Positions 16,076 through 24,798 of a stretch of 64,000 nt of DNA are shown here, piece by piece (within the stretch, counting starts at the first letter, position 1; every line of letters begins with the position of its first letter). The notes beneath the pieces were generated by a model. It worked only from the letters and a program-made list of their open reading frames with translations, made no database searches and had not been told where the DNA came from. A program made the position numbers and the translations under genes. The stretch is from positions 153,492 to 217,491 of the forward strand of contig NZ_VISR01000017.1 in assembly GCF_007827595.1 (NCBI RefSeq), in the 5' to 3' direction. The DNA comes from Streptomyces sp. BK340. Its GTDB lineage: Bacteria > Actinomycetota > Actinomycetes > Streptomycetales > Streptomycetaceae.

Positions 16076-17239
16076 ATGCGTCATTTCGGGCACATCGCCC
16101 CCGAGGTGCGGCAGCGCCTGTTCCACCAGGAGCCGTGCGCGTTCACCGCCGATTCCCCGGCCCGGCTGCTCTCCGCGGCCCTGGGCGCCACGCTCTACAG
16201 CCCGGCGACCCGGCCGCGGCTGGCCGACGACATCGTCAAGCAGACCGGCAACGGCGTGGTCTCGATGGTGCTGTGCCTGGAGGACTCGATCGACGACGCG
16301 GACGTCGTGGCCGGCGAGGAGAACCTCGTCCGGCAGTTCGCCGCTCTCGACCGCGCGGGCGCGGAACCACCCCTGCTCTTCATCCGGGTGCGCGCCCCCG
16401 AGCAGATCCCCGACCTCGTGCGACGCCTCGGTGCCAGTGCGCGGCTGCTGTCCGGGTTCGTCATGCCGAAGTTCACCGAGGAGCGCGGCCTCCCCTTCCT
16501 GGAGGCCCTCGCCACCGCCGAGGCCGAGAGCGGGCGCCGGCTGTTCGCCATGCCCGTCCTGGAGTCGCCCGAGCTGCTGTACCGCGAGTCCCGGGTGGAC
16601 ACCCTGGAGGGCATCGCCCGCGCGGTCGACAAGTTCCGCGACCGTGTGCTGGCCCTGCGCCTGGGCGTCACCGACTTCTGCTCCTCCTACGGCCTGCGCC
16701 GGGCCCCCGACATGACCGCCTACGACGTCCAGGTCGTCGCCTCCGTGATCGCCGACGTGGTCAACATGCTCGGCCGGGCGGACGGCACCGGCTTCACCGT
16801 GACCGGGCCGGTCTGGGAGTACTTCCGGGTCCCCGAGCGCATGTTCAAGCCGCAGCTGCGACAGAGCCCGTTCCTGGAGGTCCAGGCCGTCGAGCTGCGC
16901 GAGAAGCTCATCGAGCACGCGATGGACGGCCTGCTGCGCGAGATCTCCCTGGATCAGGCCAACGGCCTGCTCGGCAAGACCTGCATCCACCCCTCCCACG
17001 TGCTGCCCGTGCACGCACTGTCCGTGGTCAGTCACGAGGAGTTCAGTGACGCCCAGGACATTCTGCGGCCGGAACGCGGCGGCGGGGGTGTACTCCGGTC
17101 GGCCTACACGAACAAGATGAATGAAGTGAAGCCGCATCGCGCCTGGGCCGAGCGGACCCTGCTCCGCGCCGAGGTCTTCGGCGTGGCACGCGAGGACGTC
17201 GGCTTCGTGGAGCTGCTCGCCGCCGGCATACCCGGCTGA
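16076..17239 (+). CDS. HpcH/HpaI aldolase/citrate-lyase-like enzyme of the ter cluster
   Basis: This 387-residue TIM-barrel protein is related to the CitE/HpcH lyases. The barrel's metal/phosphate region shows LCLEDSIDD and, further on, FVMPKF and MPVLES, the strand ends expected for this fold. In the Ter chemical-stress module such enzymes are proposed to act on acyl-CoA or nucleoside-derived substrates with the PRTase and HAD partners; the reaction is unproven. The ATG at 16076 was chosen because GAGGAG (16066-16071) precedes it; an in-frame ATG at 16001 would add 25 residues of no recognisable kind. The next gene starts 22 nt downstream, so they are cotranscribed. Confidence 0.88.
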   Translation: MRHFGHIAPEVRQRLFHQEPCAFTADSPARLLSAALGATLYSPATRPRLADDIVKQTGNGVVSMVLCLEDSIDDADVVAGEENLVRQFAALDRAGAEPPLLFIRVRAPEQIPDLVRRLGASARLLSGFVMPKFTEERGLPFLEALATAEAESGRRLFAMPVLESPELLYRESRVDTLEGIARAVDKFRDRVLALRLGVTDFCSSYGLRRAPDMTAYDVQVVASVIADVVNMLGRADGTGFTVTGPVWEYFRVPERMFKPQLRQSPFLEVQAVELREKLIEHAMDGLLREISLDQANGLLGKTCIHPSHVLPVHALSVVSHEEFSDAQDILRPERGGGGVLRSAYTNKMNEVKPHRAWAERTLLRAEVFGVAREDVGFVELLAAGIPG

Positions 17240-17261
17240 CCCTCTTCAACCCAAGGAACGC

Positions 17262-19826
17262 ATGAAGAACGCAGTGAACGACGGGGTCTGGTCCGGCACC
17301 TGGGTCGCCGAGCGGCTCGGAGTCGGACTGGAGGGCGACGACGGGCTCCGGGACCTGCTCGGGCTGGCGCTGCGCCGCAACCCCAAGCGGGCCCACCTGC
17401 TGGTCTCCCACGTGCTCGGCAAACACGTACCGCAGTCGCCGTCCGTGGTCTACGGCCACGGCTTCCGCCTCGGCCGCCGGGTCCGCGAGCTGCTCGGCGA
17501 GACGGAGACCGCCTCGGCGGTCGTCCTCGGCTACGCGGAGACCGCCACCGGCCTCGGCCACTCGGTCGCCGACGGTCTGGGTCTCGCCCCGTACCTGCAC
17601 TCCACGCGTCGCCCGGTGGCCGGGGTCGCCCGGGCGGGCGGCTTCGAGGAGTCCCACTCCCACGCCACCTCCCACCTGCTGCTCCCCGAGGACGCGGCGC
17701 TCCTGGCCGGAGATGGCCCGCTGGTCCTGGTCGACGACGAGTTCTCCACCGGGAACACGGTTCTCAACACCATCCGTGACCTGCATGAACGCTATCCGCG
17801 GCGGCGGTATGTGGTGGTGGCCCTGGTCGATATGCGTTCTGCTGAGGACTCCGCCCGTCTGGCCCGGTTCGCCGCCGAGATCGGGGCGCGGGTGGATGTC
17901 ATTGCCACGGCGTCCGGGACTGTGCGGCTGCCGGACGGTGTCCTGGAGAAGGGGCAGGAGCTGGTTGCGCGGCACGCGTCTGCCGAGGAGGCGTCGACGG
18001 CCGGGTGCGGGTCCGTCGTGGCTGGTCGCGCCCGCGCGGCGGAGCCGCACGATGCCTCGCCCCGCGCCCCTGAAGGTGAGCACCAGCCGGACCACGTCGC
18101 ATCGGCGCCGTCGCCTCGGCACGGCGGACGGATCACCCGCGTCGACCTCCACTGGCCCCCCGGCCTGCCCGACGGCGGCCGGCACGGGTTCACCCCCGCC
18201 CACCGGGCCCGGCTGGAGGCAGCGCTGCCCGCCATGGCCGCGCGGGTCGCCGAGGCGCTGCCCGCCGACGCCCGGCGGGTGCTCGTGCTCGGCTTCGAGG
18301 AGCTGATGTACGCCCCGCTGCGGATCGCCGGCGAACTGGAGCGGGTGATCCCGGCCGAGGTGCGCTTCTCCACCACCACCCGCTCGCCCGTCCTCGCGGT
18401 CGACGACCCCGGCTACGCGATACGCACCCGCCTGGTCTTCCCCGCCCACGACGACCCGGCCGACGGCCCCGGCGAGCGGTACGCCTACAACGTCGCCGGC
18501 GCCGGTTTCGACGCCGTCGTCGCCGTGGTCGACTCGGTGGCCGACACCCCCGCGCTGCACGCCCCCGACGGTCTGCCGGCCCGCCTGGCCGCCCACACCC
18601 CGCGCGTCCTGCTCGCGGTCGTCCCCTCGTACGCCCCCGAGCCCCTCTCCTCTCCCGAAAGGCCGGCCATGCTGCCCGAGCCCCTCCGCGGCCCCGCCTT
18701 CTCCTCGTACGCCCCCGAGGAGGTCGGCTGGCTGCTGCAGGACCTCTCGGACGTGACCCTGGAGGCGCCGACCGAGGAGCGCGAGGAGGCCATCCAGAGC
18801 GGCGGCGCCCACTACGCCGAGTCGCTGCCGGTCGAGTACCAGCCCAGCGAGCAGTACCAGGAGCTGTTCCACAGCGCCCTGGACGCCTCCGCCGCCCGGA
18901 TCGCCCAGGCCGTCGGTGTCGTGACCGAGACCGTCATCGCCGAGCGGTCGCCCCGCCCGGTGCTGGTCTCCCTGGCCCGCGCGGGCACCCCCGTCGGCGT
19001 GCTCATGCGCCGCTGGGCCCGGTTCCGGCACGGCCTCGAACTCCCGCACTACGCCGTCTCGATCGTCCGCGGCCGCGGCATCGACGCCAACGCCCTGCGC
19101 TGGCTGGCCGCCCACCACGACCCCCGGGACGTCGTCTTCGTCGACGGCTGGACCGGCAAGGGCGCCATCACCCGCGAACTCACCCAGGCCATCGAGGAGT
19201 TCGAGGAGAAGGAGGGCGTCACCGGCTTCGACCCGGAGATCGCCGTACTCGCCGACCCGGGCTCGTGCGTGCGCACCTACGGCACCCGCGAGGACTTCCT
19301 CATCCCGTCCGCCTGCCTCAACTCGACCGTGTCCGGGCTCATATCCCGTACGGTCCTGCGCGCGGACCTGGTCGGCCCGGACGACTTCCACGGCGCGAAG
19401 TTCTACCGCGAACTCGCCGGCGCCGACGTCTCCGTGGCCTTCCTCGACGCCGTCTCCGCCTGCTTCCCCGAGGTCGCCGACACCGTCGACGCGGCGGCCA
19501 AGGAACTGATGGCCGAGGACCGCACCCCGACCTGGGAGGGCTGGCGGGCCGTCGAGCGGATCAGCGAGGAGTACGGCATCCACGACGTCAACCTGGTCAA
19601 GCCCGGCGTCGGCGAGACCACCCGGGTGCTGCTGCGCCGGGTGCCATGGAAGATCCTGGCCAAGGCCGGTGCGGGCGCCGACCTCGACCACGTACGGCTG
19701 CTGGCCGAGCAGAGAGGGGTTCCGGTGGAGGAGGTCGGCGAGTTGCCGTACACCTGCGTGGGTCTGATCCACCCCAAGTACACCCGGGGTGCCACGGGCG
19801 CCGACGGCAGGGCGGTGAACGTCTGA
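17262..19826 (+). CDS. Three-domain fusion: phosphoribosyltransferase, TRSP domain, cysteine protease StiP/PELOTA-RNA-binding
   Basis: This 854-residue fusion belongs to the Ter-associated nucleoside-like pathway. Residues about 1-245 are a type I PRTase-like domain with the PRPP loop V-L-V-D-D-E-F-S-T-G-N-T near residue 158. Residues about 275-450 are the TRSP domain (VLLAVVPSYAPEPLSS). Residues about 470-854 are the StiP-type domain (VDGWTGKGAITREL, NLVKPGVGETTRVLLRRVPW). The inter-domain linker (about 245-275) is encoded by a dispersed GC-rich repeat, listed separately. Codon use just before it (17767-18010) has more A/T third positions than the rest of the gene. The stop overlaps the HAD start (TGATG), so the two are translationally coupled. 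Confidence 0.88.
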   Translation: MKNAVNDGVWSGTWVAERLGVGLEGDDGLRDLLGLALRRNPKRAHLLVSHVLGKHVPQSPSVVYGHGFRLGRRVRELLGETETASAVVLGYAETATGLGHSVADGLGLAPYLHSTRRPVAGVARAGGFEESHSHATSHLLLPEDAALLAGDGPLVLVDDEFSTGNTVLNTIRDLHERYPRRRYVVVALVDMRSAEDSARLARFAAEIGARVDVIATASGTVRLPDGVLEKGQELVARHASAEEASTAGCGSVVAGRARAAEPHDASPRAPEGEHQPDHVASAPSPRHGGRITRVDLHWPPGLPDGGRHGFTPAHRARLEAALPAMAARVAEALPADARRVLVLGFEELMYAPLRIAGELERVIPAEVRFSTTTRSPVLAVDDPGYAIRTRLVFPAHDDPADGPGERYAYNVAGAGFDAVVAVVDSVADTPALHAPDGLPARLAAHTPRVLLAVVPSYAPEPLSSPERPAMLPEPLRGPAFSSYAPEEVGWLLQDLSDVTLEAPTEEREEAIQSGGAHYAESLPVEYQPSEQYQELFHSALDASAARIAQAVGVVTETVIAERSPRPVLVSLARAGTPVGVLMRRWARFRHGLELPHYAVSIVRGRGIDANALRWLAAHHDPRDVVFVDGWTGKGAITRELTQAIEEFEEKEGVTGFDPEIAVLADPGSCVRTYGTREDFLIPSACLNSTVSGLISRTVLRADLVGPDDFHGAKFYRELAGADVSVAFLDAVSACFPEVADTVDAAAKELMAEDRTPTWEGWRAVERISEEYGIHDVNLVKPGVGETTRVLLRRVPWKILAKAGAGADLDHVRLLAEQRGVPVEEVGELPYTCVGLIHPKYTRGATGADGRAVNV
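18020..18072. repeat. Dispersed streptomycete GC-rich repeat, copy B, inside a coding sequence
   Basis: The 31-nt block beginning GGCTGGTCGCGCCCGCGC and the 13-mer CCCCGCGCCCCTG are identical to copy A at 6392-6445. Here the element is in frame and translated as V-A-G-R-A-R-A-A-E-P-H-D-A-S-P-R-A-P-E, linking the PRTase and TRSP domains of the fusion protein. Confidence 0.8.
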
Positions 19827-20638
19827 TGCCGGTGCTGGTGGCGAGCGATCTCGACCGTACGCTGATCTACTCCTCGGCGGCCCTCGCGCTGACCATGCCG
19901 GACGCGCGGGCGCCCCGGCTGCTGTGCGTCGAGGTCCACGAGAGCAGGCCGCTGTCCTACATGACAGAGGCGGCCGCCCAGTTGCTGACCGACCTCGGTG
20001 ACGCGGCCGTCTTCGTGCCGACCACGACCCGCACCCGCAAGCAGTACCAGCGCATCAACCTGCCCGGCCCGCAGCCGGCCTACGCGATCTGCGCCAACGG
20101 CGGGCATCTGCTGGTCGACGGCGTCACGGACCAGGACTGGCACGCACAGGTGCTGGCCCGGCTCGCCGAGGAGTGCGCGCCGCTGGAGGAGGTCCGCGAG
20201 CACCTGATGGCCACCGCCGACCCCGTCTGGGTGCGCAAGCACCGGGTCGCCGAGGACCTGTTCGCCTATCTCGTCGTGGAACGCGAGCTGCTGCCCGAGG
20301 AGTGGGTGAAGGAGCTGGCGGCCTGGGCGGAGAACCTGGGCTGGACGGTCTCGCTCCAGGGCCGCAAGATCTACGCCGTCCCCAAGCCGCTCACCAAGAG
20401 CGCGGCCGTACGCGAGGTGGCCCGGCGCACCGGCGCCCACCTCACGCTGGCCGCCGGCGACTCCCTGCTCGACGCCGACCTGCTGCTGGCAGCCGACCGC
20501 GGCTGGCGCCCCGGCCACGGCGAGCTGGCGGACAGCGGCTGGAGCGCACCGGAGATCAGCGCGCTCCCCGAGCGTGGCGTGCTGGCCGGGGAGCGGATCG
20601 TACGCGAGTTCCTGCGGGCCTCCCGCCCGAAGGCCTGA
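19826..20638 (+). CDS. HAD superfamily hydrolase of the ter cluster
   Basis: This 270-residue HAD phosphatase has motif I as D8-L-D-R-T-L and the acidic motif IV as A-G-D-S-L-L-D-A-D. The middle cap region contains FVPTTTRTRKQYQRI. In Ter modules this phosphatase is encoded with the PRTase/StiP proteins, suggesting dephosphorylation of the product they make. The substrate is unknown. The ATG at 19826 overlaps the previous stop codon by 1 nt (TGATG), a strong argument for this start. Confidence 0.9.
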   Translation: MPVLVASDLDRTLIYSSAALALTMPDARAPRLLCVEVHESRPLSYMTEAAAQLLTDLGDAAVFVPTTTRTRKQYQRINLPGPQPAYAICANGGHLLVDGVTDQDWHAQVLARLAEECAPLEEVREHLMATADPVWVRKHRVAEDLFAYLVVERELLPEEWVKELAAWAENLGWTVSLQGRKIYAVPKPLTKSAAVREVARRTGAHLTLAAGDSLLDADLLLAADRGWRPGHGELADSGWSAPEISALPERGVLAGERIVREFLRASRPKA

Positions 20639-20653
20639 CCCGCACGGTCGGCG

Positions 20654-20875
20654 TCAGCCGCAGCAGCCTCCGCCGCAGCAGCCGCCCCCGCCCCCGCCCG
20701 CCCGGGGCGCCGGGGCGGGTGCTGCGGAGGTGCCGCCCACGGCTACCGTCGACAGCAGCTTGACCGTGTCATCGTGGCCCGTGGGGCAGGCGGCCGGCGC
20801 ACCGGACTCCGCCATCGGACGGCTCAGTTCGAAGGTGTCGCCGCAGGTGCGGCAGCGGTACTCATAGCGAGGCAT
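20654..20875 (-). CDS. FmdB-type zinc-ribbon protein
   Basis: This protein of about 73 residues is a regulator-like zinc ribbon: MPRYEYRCRTCGDTFELSRP supplies the first C-x2-C knuckle and AACPTGHDD a partial second ligand set. The C-terminus is unusual, a Gly/Cys string ending GGGGGGCCGGGCCG. That resembles metal-coordinating Gly-Cys tails seen in actinobacterial FmdB proteins. Function unknown. Convergent with the HAD gene, 15 nt apart. Confidence 0.85.
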   Translation of the reverse strand: MPRYEYRCRTCGDTFELSRPMAESGAPAACPTGHDDTVKLLSTVAVGGTSAAPAPAPRAGGGGGGCCGGGCCG

Positions 20876-21115
20876 GCGCACAGGTTAACCGGAGTGGCGC
20901 TTGTCACAGCACTCCAAAGTTTTATGAGTGTTCGCTTCTGCCCGAAACTGGTGCGGAGATTTTGAAAAGATCGCTGATAACTTAGCTTAGCCGCGAGGAG
21001 CCGTAAGACCGGGGGAAAAGGGGGGTTCACCGCACCGCGATGACCATTGCGGCGGTGTCCACCTTGCTGAGTCTGAACCGCGCGCGCAAGGACCAGTGCG
21101 AGGGGAGACGCAGCC

Positions 21116-23344
21116 TTGGCCAAGTCATGGCAGCGGCCGGAAGGCAGCGGGGACGAAAAGAGTCCCAGGCCCGAGGAGCGGCAGCCGCAGGAGACGGACG
21201 CCACTCTGCATCTGAAGGTCGACGCCCTCCGTGCGGACGTCACCATGCAGCTGCGGGTGCCTCCGCCGCCGGAGCCTGCTGCCTCCGGCGGCCGCGCGCA
21301 GCGCCGGCGCAGCGCCCGCCTCCCGGCCCGCGCCCGTCTCACCGTCGCCGCCACGTCCGCCCTCGCCCGGCTGCGTGCCGTCGCGGGCCCCCGGCTCGCG
21401 CCGCTGGCCCCGTACGCCCGCCGCCTCAGGCCGCTGTACCCGCGCCCCGGCCGTATCGGCTGGCGCCGCTGGATACCCTCCTGGCGCCAGTGGCTCGGCG
21501 CCGTGCTGTCCGGCTTCGTCGTGATCAGCCTGTCCCTGTTCATCGCCTACGAGATGACGGACATACCGAAGAACCTCAACACCTTCGCCACCCAGCAGGA
21601 CAACGTCTACTTCTGGTCCGACGGGACGCCGATGGCCCGCACCGGCTGGGTGCGGCGTCAGGACATGCCGCTCAAGGACATACCCGAGCAGGTCCGCTGG
21701 GCGGTGCTCGCCGCGGAGAACGCGAGTTTTTACTCGGATCCCGGTATTTCCGTCAAAGGCATCACCCGGGCCGTATGGCGCACCATCGGACAAGGGGACA
21801 CCGAGGGTGGTTCCACCATCACTCAGCAGTACGTCAAGAACGTCTACCTGAATCAGAATCAGACCGTAAGCCGCAAGTTCACCGAGGCGATGATCTCGCT
21901 CAAGCTCGACAACAAGATGAGCAAGGACGAGATCCTTGAGGGCTACCTCAACACCAGCTGGTTCGGCCGCGGCACCTACGGCATCCAGCGCGCCTCCCAG
22001 GCCTACTACGGCAAGGACGTCAGCCGGCTCAACGCCAGCGAGGCGGCCGTGCTCGCCTCCATGCTGAAGGGTGCCGCGCTCTACGACCCCACCGTCAGTG
22101 CAGCCAACCACAAGCGGGCCGTCGAGCGCTGGTCCTGGATCCTGGACCGGATGGTCGACATCGGCAAGCTGTCGCCGGCCCAGCGGGCCAAGTACAAGAC
22201 CTTCCCCGAGCCGCTCAAGTCGGGCCGCGTCTACGACACCGGCACGCAGAGCGACTACCTGGTGGAGCTGGCCCAGCAGTACGCCAAGAAGGCCGCCCGC
22301 ATCTCCGACCGGGACTTCGACCTCGGCGGCTACCAGATCTACACGACCTTCGACCGCAAGCGGGAGACGGCGCTGACCGCCGCCGTCACCAAGGCCCGTG
22401 AGCAGGGGAAGAAGGTCCACCCCGAGCAGGCGAAGACCGCCCACTACGGCGCCGCCTCGGTCGCCGCCGACGGCCGGATACTCGCCGTCTACGGCGGTCC
22501 CGACCACCGCAAGCAGGGCTACAACGAGTCCAATGCGACCACCGTCAAGGCCGGCTCGGCGTTCCTGCCCTTCGTCTACGCCGCCGGTCTGGAGCACGGG
22601 GTCCACAAGACCCGCGGCGGAGCCGCGACGCCCGTCACGCCCGAGACCGTCTACGACGGCGACGACGGCGTCCCCGTCACCACGCCCGAGGGCCCCTACT
22701 GGGACCGCAGCGGCAAGAAGGTCGCCGCCCACAACGACGGCCAGAAGTCCTACGGGCAGATCACCCTGGACAACGCCCTCGCCAAGTCGGTGAACACGCC
22801 CTTCATGCAGCTCGGCATGGACACGGGTCTGGACAAGGTCAGCGAGACCGCCGTGTCGGCGGGCCTGCTCTCCTCCAGCATGGGTCCGCAGGTGCCCGCC
22901 CTGTCGATGGGCAACTCCACACCCAGCGCGATCCGGATGGCGAGCGGATACGCCACCTTCGCCGCCTCCGGCACGCACACCGAGCCGTACTCGGTGCGCC
23001 GCATCACCCGCAACGGCACCCAGGTGGCTCTGGCCACCCCGCGCCCGCAACGGGCGGTGGGCGCGGGTGTCGCGGAGAAGGTCGAGCGGGCGCTGGCGGA
23101 GTCCTACCGCCTCGCCCACCCCACGAGCACGGCCCAGGTGTCGGGCAAGGCAGGCACCACCGACGACGACAGCGCCGCCTGGTACGTCGGCACCTCCGCG
23201 TCCGTGTCCACCTCCGTCGTCGTCTACCGCATCGACCTGACCAAGTCCCTGGAACCCCTCTCGCTCGACGGGTTCGCCGGAACCACCACCGACGACGTCG
23301 ACGTCCCGTACGGCATCTGGGCGCACGCCACGGGCCTCGGCTGA
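21116..23344 (+). CDS. Class A penicillin-binding protein homologue with degenerate transpeptidase motifs
   Basis: This 742-residue membrane protein has a long basic cytoplasmic N-terminus, one transmembrane helix at about 125-146, a glycosyltransferase-51 domain and a transpeptidase-like domain. The GT51 motifs are present: catalytic E201 in E-N-A-S-F-Y, and G-G-S-T-I-T-Q-Q-Y-V-K-N. In the transpeptidase domain the serine motif reads S481-A-F-L484 instead of S-x-x-K, and the KTG motif is K678-A-G-T; only S558-V-N is intact. It should polymerise glycan strands, but acyl-transfer activity is doubtful. The TTG start at 21116 follows GAGGGGAG. The upstream 240 bp is locally AT-rich and probably holds the promoter. 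Confidence 0.9.
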   Translation: MAKSWQRPEGSGDEKSPRPEERQPQETDATLHLKVDALRADVTMQLRVPPPPEPAASGGRAQRRRSARLPARARLTVAATSALARLRAVAGPRLAPLAPYARRLRPLYPRPGRIGWRRWIPSWRQWLGAVLSGFVVISLSLFIAYEMTDIPKNLNTFATQQDNVYFWSDGTPMARTGWVRRQDMPLKDIPEQVRWAVLAAENASFYSDPGISVKGITRAVWRTIGQGDTEGGSTITQQYVKNVYLNQNQTVSRKFTEAMISLKLDNKMSKDEILEGYLNTSWFGRGTYGIQRASQAYYGKDVSRLNASEAAVLASMLKGAALYDPTVSAANHKRAVERWSWILDRMVDIGKLSPAQRAKYKTFPEPLKSGRVYDTGTQSDYLVELAQQYAKKAARISDRDFDLGGYQIYTTFDRKRETALTAAVTKAREQGKKVHPEQAKTAHYGAASVAADGRILAVYGGPDHRKQGYNESNATTVKAGSAFLPFVYAAGLEHGVHKTRGGAATPVTPETVYDGDDGVPVTTPEGPYWDRSGKKVAAHNDGQKSYGQITLDNALAKSVNTPFMQLGMDTGLDKVSETAVSAGLLSSSMGPQVPALSMGNSTPSAIRMASGYATFAASGTHTEPYSVRRITRNGTQVALATPRPQRAVGAGVAEKVERALAESYRLAHPTSTAQVSGKAGTTDDDSAAWYVGTSASVSTSVVVYRIDLTKSLEPLSLDGFAGTTTDDVDVPYGIWAHATGLG

Positions 23345-23385
23345 CCTCCGAGGCTCCCCGCCGACCCCCCTCCCCTCGCACCAGA

Positions 23386-24690
23386 ATGAGCCGCATGAAC
23401 AAGAAGCCGCAGACCGGCCGTCGCCGCCGGGCAAAATCCAGCCCCCGTCCCAACGGCGTCGGGATGCGGATGCTTGCTGCCCTCCTCGCCGTCGCGTCGG
23501 CGATCGCGGGCTACCTGGTGCTCAGCCACCGGGACAACACCGCGCCCACCGCCGCCAGCAAGGACACCTCCGGAAAGGCCGCGCCGAAGCCCGCCAGGAC
23601 GCCCGCGTGGGACGGCAGGACGAAGATCCTCGGCGACGGCTCCACCTCCTACACCGGCCCCCAGAAGGGGCAGTTGGTACCCAAGCCGCTCAAGCCCGGT
23701 GAGAAGCCGCCCCAGTTCGTCGTCTTCTCCTGGGACGGTGCGCTGGAGGGCAGCGACCACCTCTTCTCGCACTACCGGGAGCTGGCCAAGGAGTACAACG
23801 CCCACATGACCTTCTTCCTCACGGGCATCTACCTGCTGCCCAAGGACAAGAAGACCCTCTACCACGGCCCGCAGCACGAGCCGGGCGACGCCGCGATCGA
23901 CTACGCGACCGACGACCACATACGCACCACCCTGGAGCAGCTCCGCCAGGCCTACGACCAGGGCAACGAGATAGGCACCCACTTCAACGGCCACTTCTGC
24001 GAGAAGAAGGGCGGCGGCGACTGGAGCGTCGAGGAGTGGAAGAGCGAGATCGACCAGTTCTACGACATCGTGGAGCACTGGAAGACCAACACCGGCTTCA
24101 AGGACATCGCGCCGCTGCCCTTCGACTTCAAGAAGGAGGTCGCCGGCGGCCGTGCGCCCTGCCTGGAGGGCCAGAAGAACCTGCTGAAGGCCATCAAGGC
24201 CTACGGCTACGGCTGGCGTTACGACGCCAGCTCCACCGGCGACTTCCAGATATGGCCCGCCAAGAAGAACGGCGTCTGGAACTTCCCGCTCCAGCTGCTC
24301 CCCTACGAGGGCGGCGACTACCAGGGCCTGTCCATGGACTTCAACTTCCTCGCCAACCAGTCCGACGGCCAGACCGACGGCAACCCCGCGGACTACCCGA
24401 AGTGGGAGCAGGAGACCGTCGACACCTACATGGCCGGCTTCAACCGCGTGTACTACGGCAGCCGGGCACCGCTGTTCATCGGCAACCACTTCGAGTCCTG
24501 GAACGGCGGCATCTATATGAAGGCCATCGACCAGGTTGTGAAGAACGTGTGCACGAAGAAGGGCGTCAAGTGCGTGTCCTTCAAGGAACTGTCCGACTGG
24601 CTCGACGTGCAGAAGCCGGCGACCCTGGAGCAGCTGCGCGCTCTTGACCCTGCGCAGTCGCCGCGTGACTGGTCGGCAGTGGTCAAGTGA
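23386..24690 (+). CDS. Secreted or membrane-anchored polysaccharide-deacetylase-like protein
   Basis: This 434-residue protein has a basic N-terminus and a single membrane segment at about 27-47. The rest looks like a NodB-fold deacetylase. Motif 1 reads F-S-W-D117-G-A (normally T-F-D-D-G) and motif 2 H199-F-N-G-H203 (H-x3-H zinc ligands). One of the two motif-1 aspartates is replaced by Trp, as in divergent branches of the family. Likely substrates are cell-wall or extracellular glycans. It follows the PBP by 41 nt on the same strand, so a role in envelope maturation is plausible. ATG at 23386; the in-frame ATG at 23395 is an alternative. Confidence 0.78.
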   Translation: MSRMNKKPQTGRRRRAKSSPRPNGVGMRMLAALLAVASAIAGYLVLSHRDNTAPTAASKDTSGKAAPKPARTPAWDGRTKILGDGSTSYTGPQKGQLVPKPLKPGEKPPQFVVFSWDGALEGSDHLFSHYRELAKEYNAHMTFFLTGIYLLPKDKKTLYHGPQHEPGDAAIDYATDDHIRTTLEQLRQAYDQGNEIGTHFNGHFCEKKGGGDWSVEEWKSEIDQFYDIVEHWKTNTGFKDIAPLPFDFKKEVAGGRAPCLEGQKNLLKAIKAYGYGWRYDASSTGDFQIWPAKKNGVWNFPLQLLPYEGGDYQGLSMDFNFLANQSDGQTDGNPADYPKWEQETVDTYMAGFNRVYYGSRAPLFIGNHFESWNGGIYMKAIDQVVKNVCTKKGVKCVSFKELSDWLDVQKPATLEQLRALDPAQSPRDWSAVVK

Positions 24691-24798
24691 CGTTCGGGCG
24701 CCGCAAGTTCCACTTGTGCAACCCTCTTCACAACTGGCCCACACGTCATGCGAAGATGCCCTCGCCCGGTCGGTGTGCCGGTGTAGAGGGGAACATCA

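Noticed and set aside
17043..19772. 909-codon open frame on the - strand
   Set aside because: Antisense shadow of the PRTase-TRSP-StiP gene; Val/Gly/Asp-rich translation typical of shadows in high-GC DNA.
21125..23434. 769-codon open frame on the - strand
   Set aside because: Antisense of the PBP gene, with no recognisable motif.
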